NCBI RefSeq assembly: GCF_002865645.1
Contig: NW_020194525.1
Location: forward strand, 1-64,000
DNA length: 64,000 nt
DNA from: Hyaloscypha bicolor E
Lineage: Eukaryota > Ascomycota > Leotiomycetes > Helotiales > Hyaloscyphaceae
Direction: 5' to 3'
Part shown: in pieces, positions 62,699 to 64,000 of the stretch
Layout: each line of letters begins with the position of its first letter
Numbering within the stretch: the first letter of the stretch is position 1
The notes under the pieces: model-generated
Database searches by the model: none
The model's input: only the letters and a program-made list of their open reading frames with translations
What the model was told of the DNA's origin: nothing
Translations under genes and position numbers: made by a program

Positions 62699-63166
62699 TA
62701 TGTTGTACGCGAGGCTGCAACTGGGTAATAGGAATAGGCAGAGAGAAAATATAGAGGCATATTCCAGACATTTCAGATAGATGTGGCTGAATATACGAGG
62801 TCTCGATCTCTCAAGCCCTTAGAGACTGTGGTTCTTCGAAGCTGTATGGGCCCAGCGACAAGTGGTGTTGAAATCGCAAAGGCTGAGTACTGAGATGAAA
62901 CCCTGGAGAGATGACAAAGAAGTGGGAAATGCGGCGGCTGAGATAATGTGGCAATGCAATGTGACCTTATGTCCACCAGTGATCCTACGACCTGGCTGGC
63001 TCTCGGCTAGGCTGCCAAAGGGGTTGATTTGGCTACTACTCATGCAATGAAGAACTAACCAGGCCTAGTTCAGCGCCCAAATTTTGACTGAAGAAAAGAG
63101 CATCTTTACCCCGCGATATCTCAGAGCTCACTCACTGTACACCACCACCACCACCTCAAACCCAAA
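62699..63166. other. Intergenic between two pseudogenes
   Basis: Only short frames and no family match. It separates the left-pointing NLR relic from the right-pointing 2EXR-like relic, so it may have held both promoters. Confidence 0.4.
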
Positions 63167-63984
63167 ATGTCCTCTCTTCTCCCTAACCATCCACCACTCA
63201 CCTCCTTATCCTCTTCTCAACCTTCCCATCCGAGATCCAACAATACACGTGGAACATCCTAGCCTCCCTTGAAGCACAAGAACGAGGCGTACAAAATCAA
63301 CGAATAGGCCGCGATCGCCCCCCTTAAGTGTGGAGCCGACGACCACTCAGCTATTTAACTCCAAATCATTAACTAGCCTCACTACCTCCCGAAATTCCCA
63401 CAAGTCTGCGCAAACTCACGCGAAGTCTCGCGGCGGATATTCACCCACTAGCTGAGTTATAATGGCGGGTACATCTATGTCAACAAGGCGAGAGACATGT
63501 TCCACTTCACCAGGGGTGAGTTCGGAGAGTACTGGTTCCTCGATGCGGGCATTGCACGGAGCCTCAATATAGCTGCAGAATCGGATGAGGTCGCGCTCAA
63601 GTAGTTCAAAGAGCAGATCAAGGGCGTCCAGCACTTTGAGTTCTATTACCTCCTCTGGAAGGCGTTTTCCAGTCGCATAGCTATCAGGACTCGAACTTCT
63701 TCACTTCTGCTTTCCCCAATATGAGGATCTTGACAATTATATTTGTTAACCATGATATTGTTCGGAAATTGAGGGCTGGGTATTGCTATGTTGAAAAGGG
63801 ACTCGCGGGAGATTTGCGTGGTGCAAAGAGAGCTGGGGAATTCTTGGGATCAACTTCAATTTCGTGGTGAGGTCTTATCCTGCTTCGAGTGCCCCTGTTT
63901 TGAAGATTGCGACTTACGTGACGAACCAGAGGGAGTATAGGGAAATCGATGAGGAGAATCGGTTCACATGCGTCATGTATCATG
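63167..63984 (+). pseudogene. 2EXR-like domain protein relic
   Basis: Plus-strand pieces in three frames form the outline of a fungal 2EXR-type protein. An ATG lies at 63,167; FSTFPSEIQQYTWNILASL at about 63,215-63,270 corresponds to the opening motif of the domain. A GGYIYVNKARDMFHFTRGEF stretch follows at about 63,463-63,522 in the place of the NFEIDTLYL-type motif. An in-frame TAG stands near 63,614. After a shift, SAFPNMRILTIIFVNHD occurs near 63,707-63,757, and after another, a piece ends with TGA at about 63,981. At least three frame changes and one stop were seen. The function of 2EXR proteins is unknown. It ends a few bases from the window edge, so only slight continuation is possible. 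Confidence 0.55.
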
Positions 63985-64000
63985 TATCATGACCCGCAGC

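Overview
This window looks like nuclear DNA of a filamentous ascomycete (Pezizomycotina). The genes have short introns of 45-150 bp with GT-AG ends and CTAAC/CTGAC branch sites, and they encode fungal forms of Mediator CDK8, SAGA SGF29, Arf6 and GT32. The left half is an AT-rich block almost without CpA and TpG, the mark of repeat-induced point mutation (RIP). I could not fix the order; Leotiomycetes is only a guess.

Region 1, about 1-31,080, is a gene-free AT-rich isochore of decayed transposons. From left to right I see a Ty3/gypsy relic (+, reverse transcriptase about 3.3-4.1 kb, integrase about 4.9-5.5 kb); several kb of unassignable relic; a gag-only copia-like element with 234-bp LTRs and a 5-bp target duplication (12,066-15,363), whose left LTR is heavily RIP-mutated while its right LTR and 3' end are not; a chromodomain gypsy relic with two reverse transcriptase copies (about 17.4-23.65 kb); a pogo/Fot1-like DNA transposon with 75-bp inverted repeats and TA target sites (24,027-26,555); a minus-strand gypsy relic (about 26.6-29.2 kb); a clean, unmutated solo LTR (29,235-29,537); and tandem repeats.

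Region 2, about 31.1-57.9 kb, has balanced base composition and holds eight well-supported housekeeping-type genes: a GT32 glycosyltransferase (-), an acyltransferase-3 family membrane protein (+), a VPS73-like MFS sugar transporter (-), CDK8/SSN3 (+), ARF6 (-), SGF29 (-), mannose-6-phosphate isomerase (+, divergent from SGF29) and an APC-family amino acid/choline permease (-, convergent with the isomerase). Exon structures were rebuilt by eye and all give continuous reading frames. Between 38.5 and 50.2 kb are several short unrecognised ORFs, including a gene broken by one base at a C8 run and a small frame ending in a polybasic stretch plus a CaaX box (CVVM).

Region 3, about 57.9-64 kb, is a graveyard of decayed genes: a RidA-family pseudogene, a fungal NACHT-type NLR relic with ankyrin-like tail, and a 2EXR-like relic running to the window end. 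These retain CpA and TpG, so they decayed by stops, indels and small duplications, not RIP.

Functionally the live genes cover transcription control (CDK8, SGF29), membrane traffic (ARF6), mannose supply and glycan transfer (mannose-6-phosphate isomerase, GT32) and transport. They are not arranged as a metabolic cluster.
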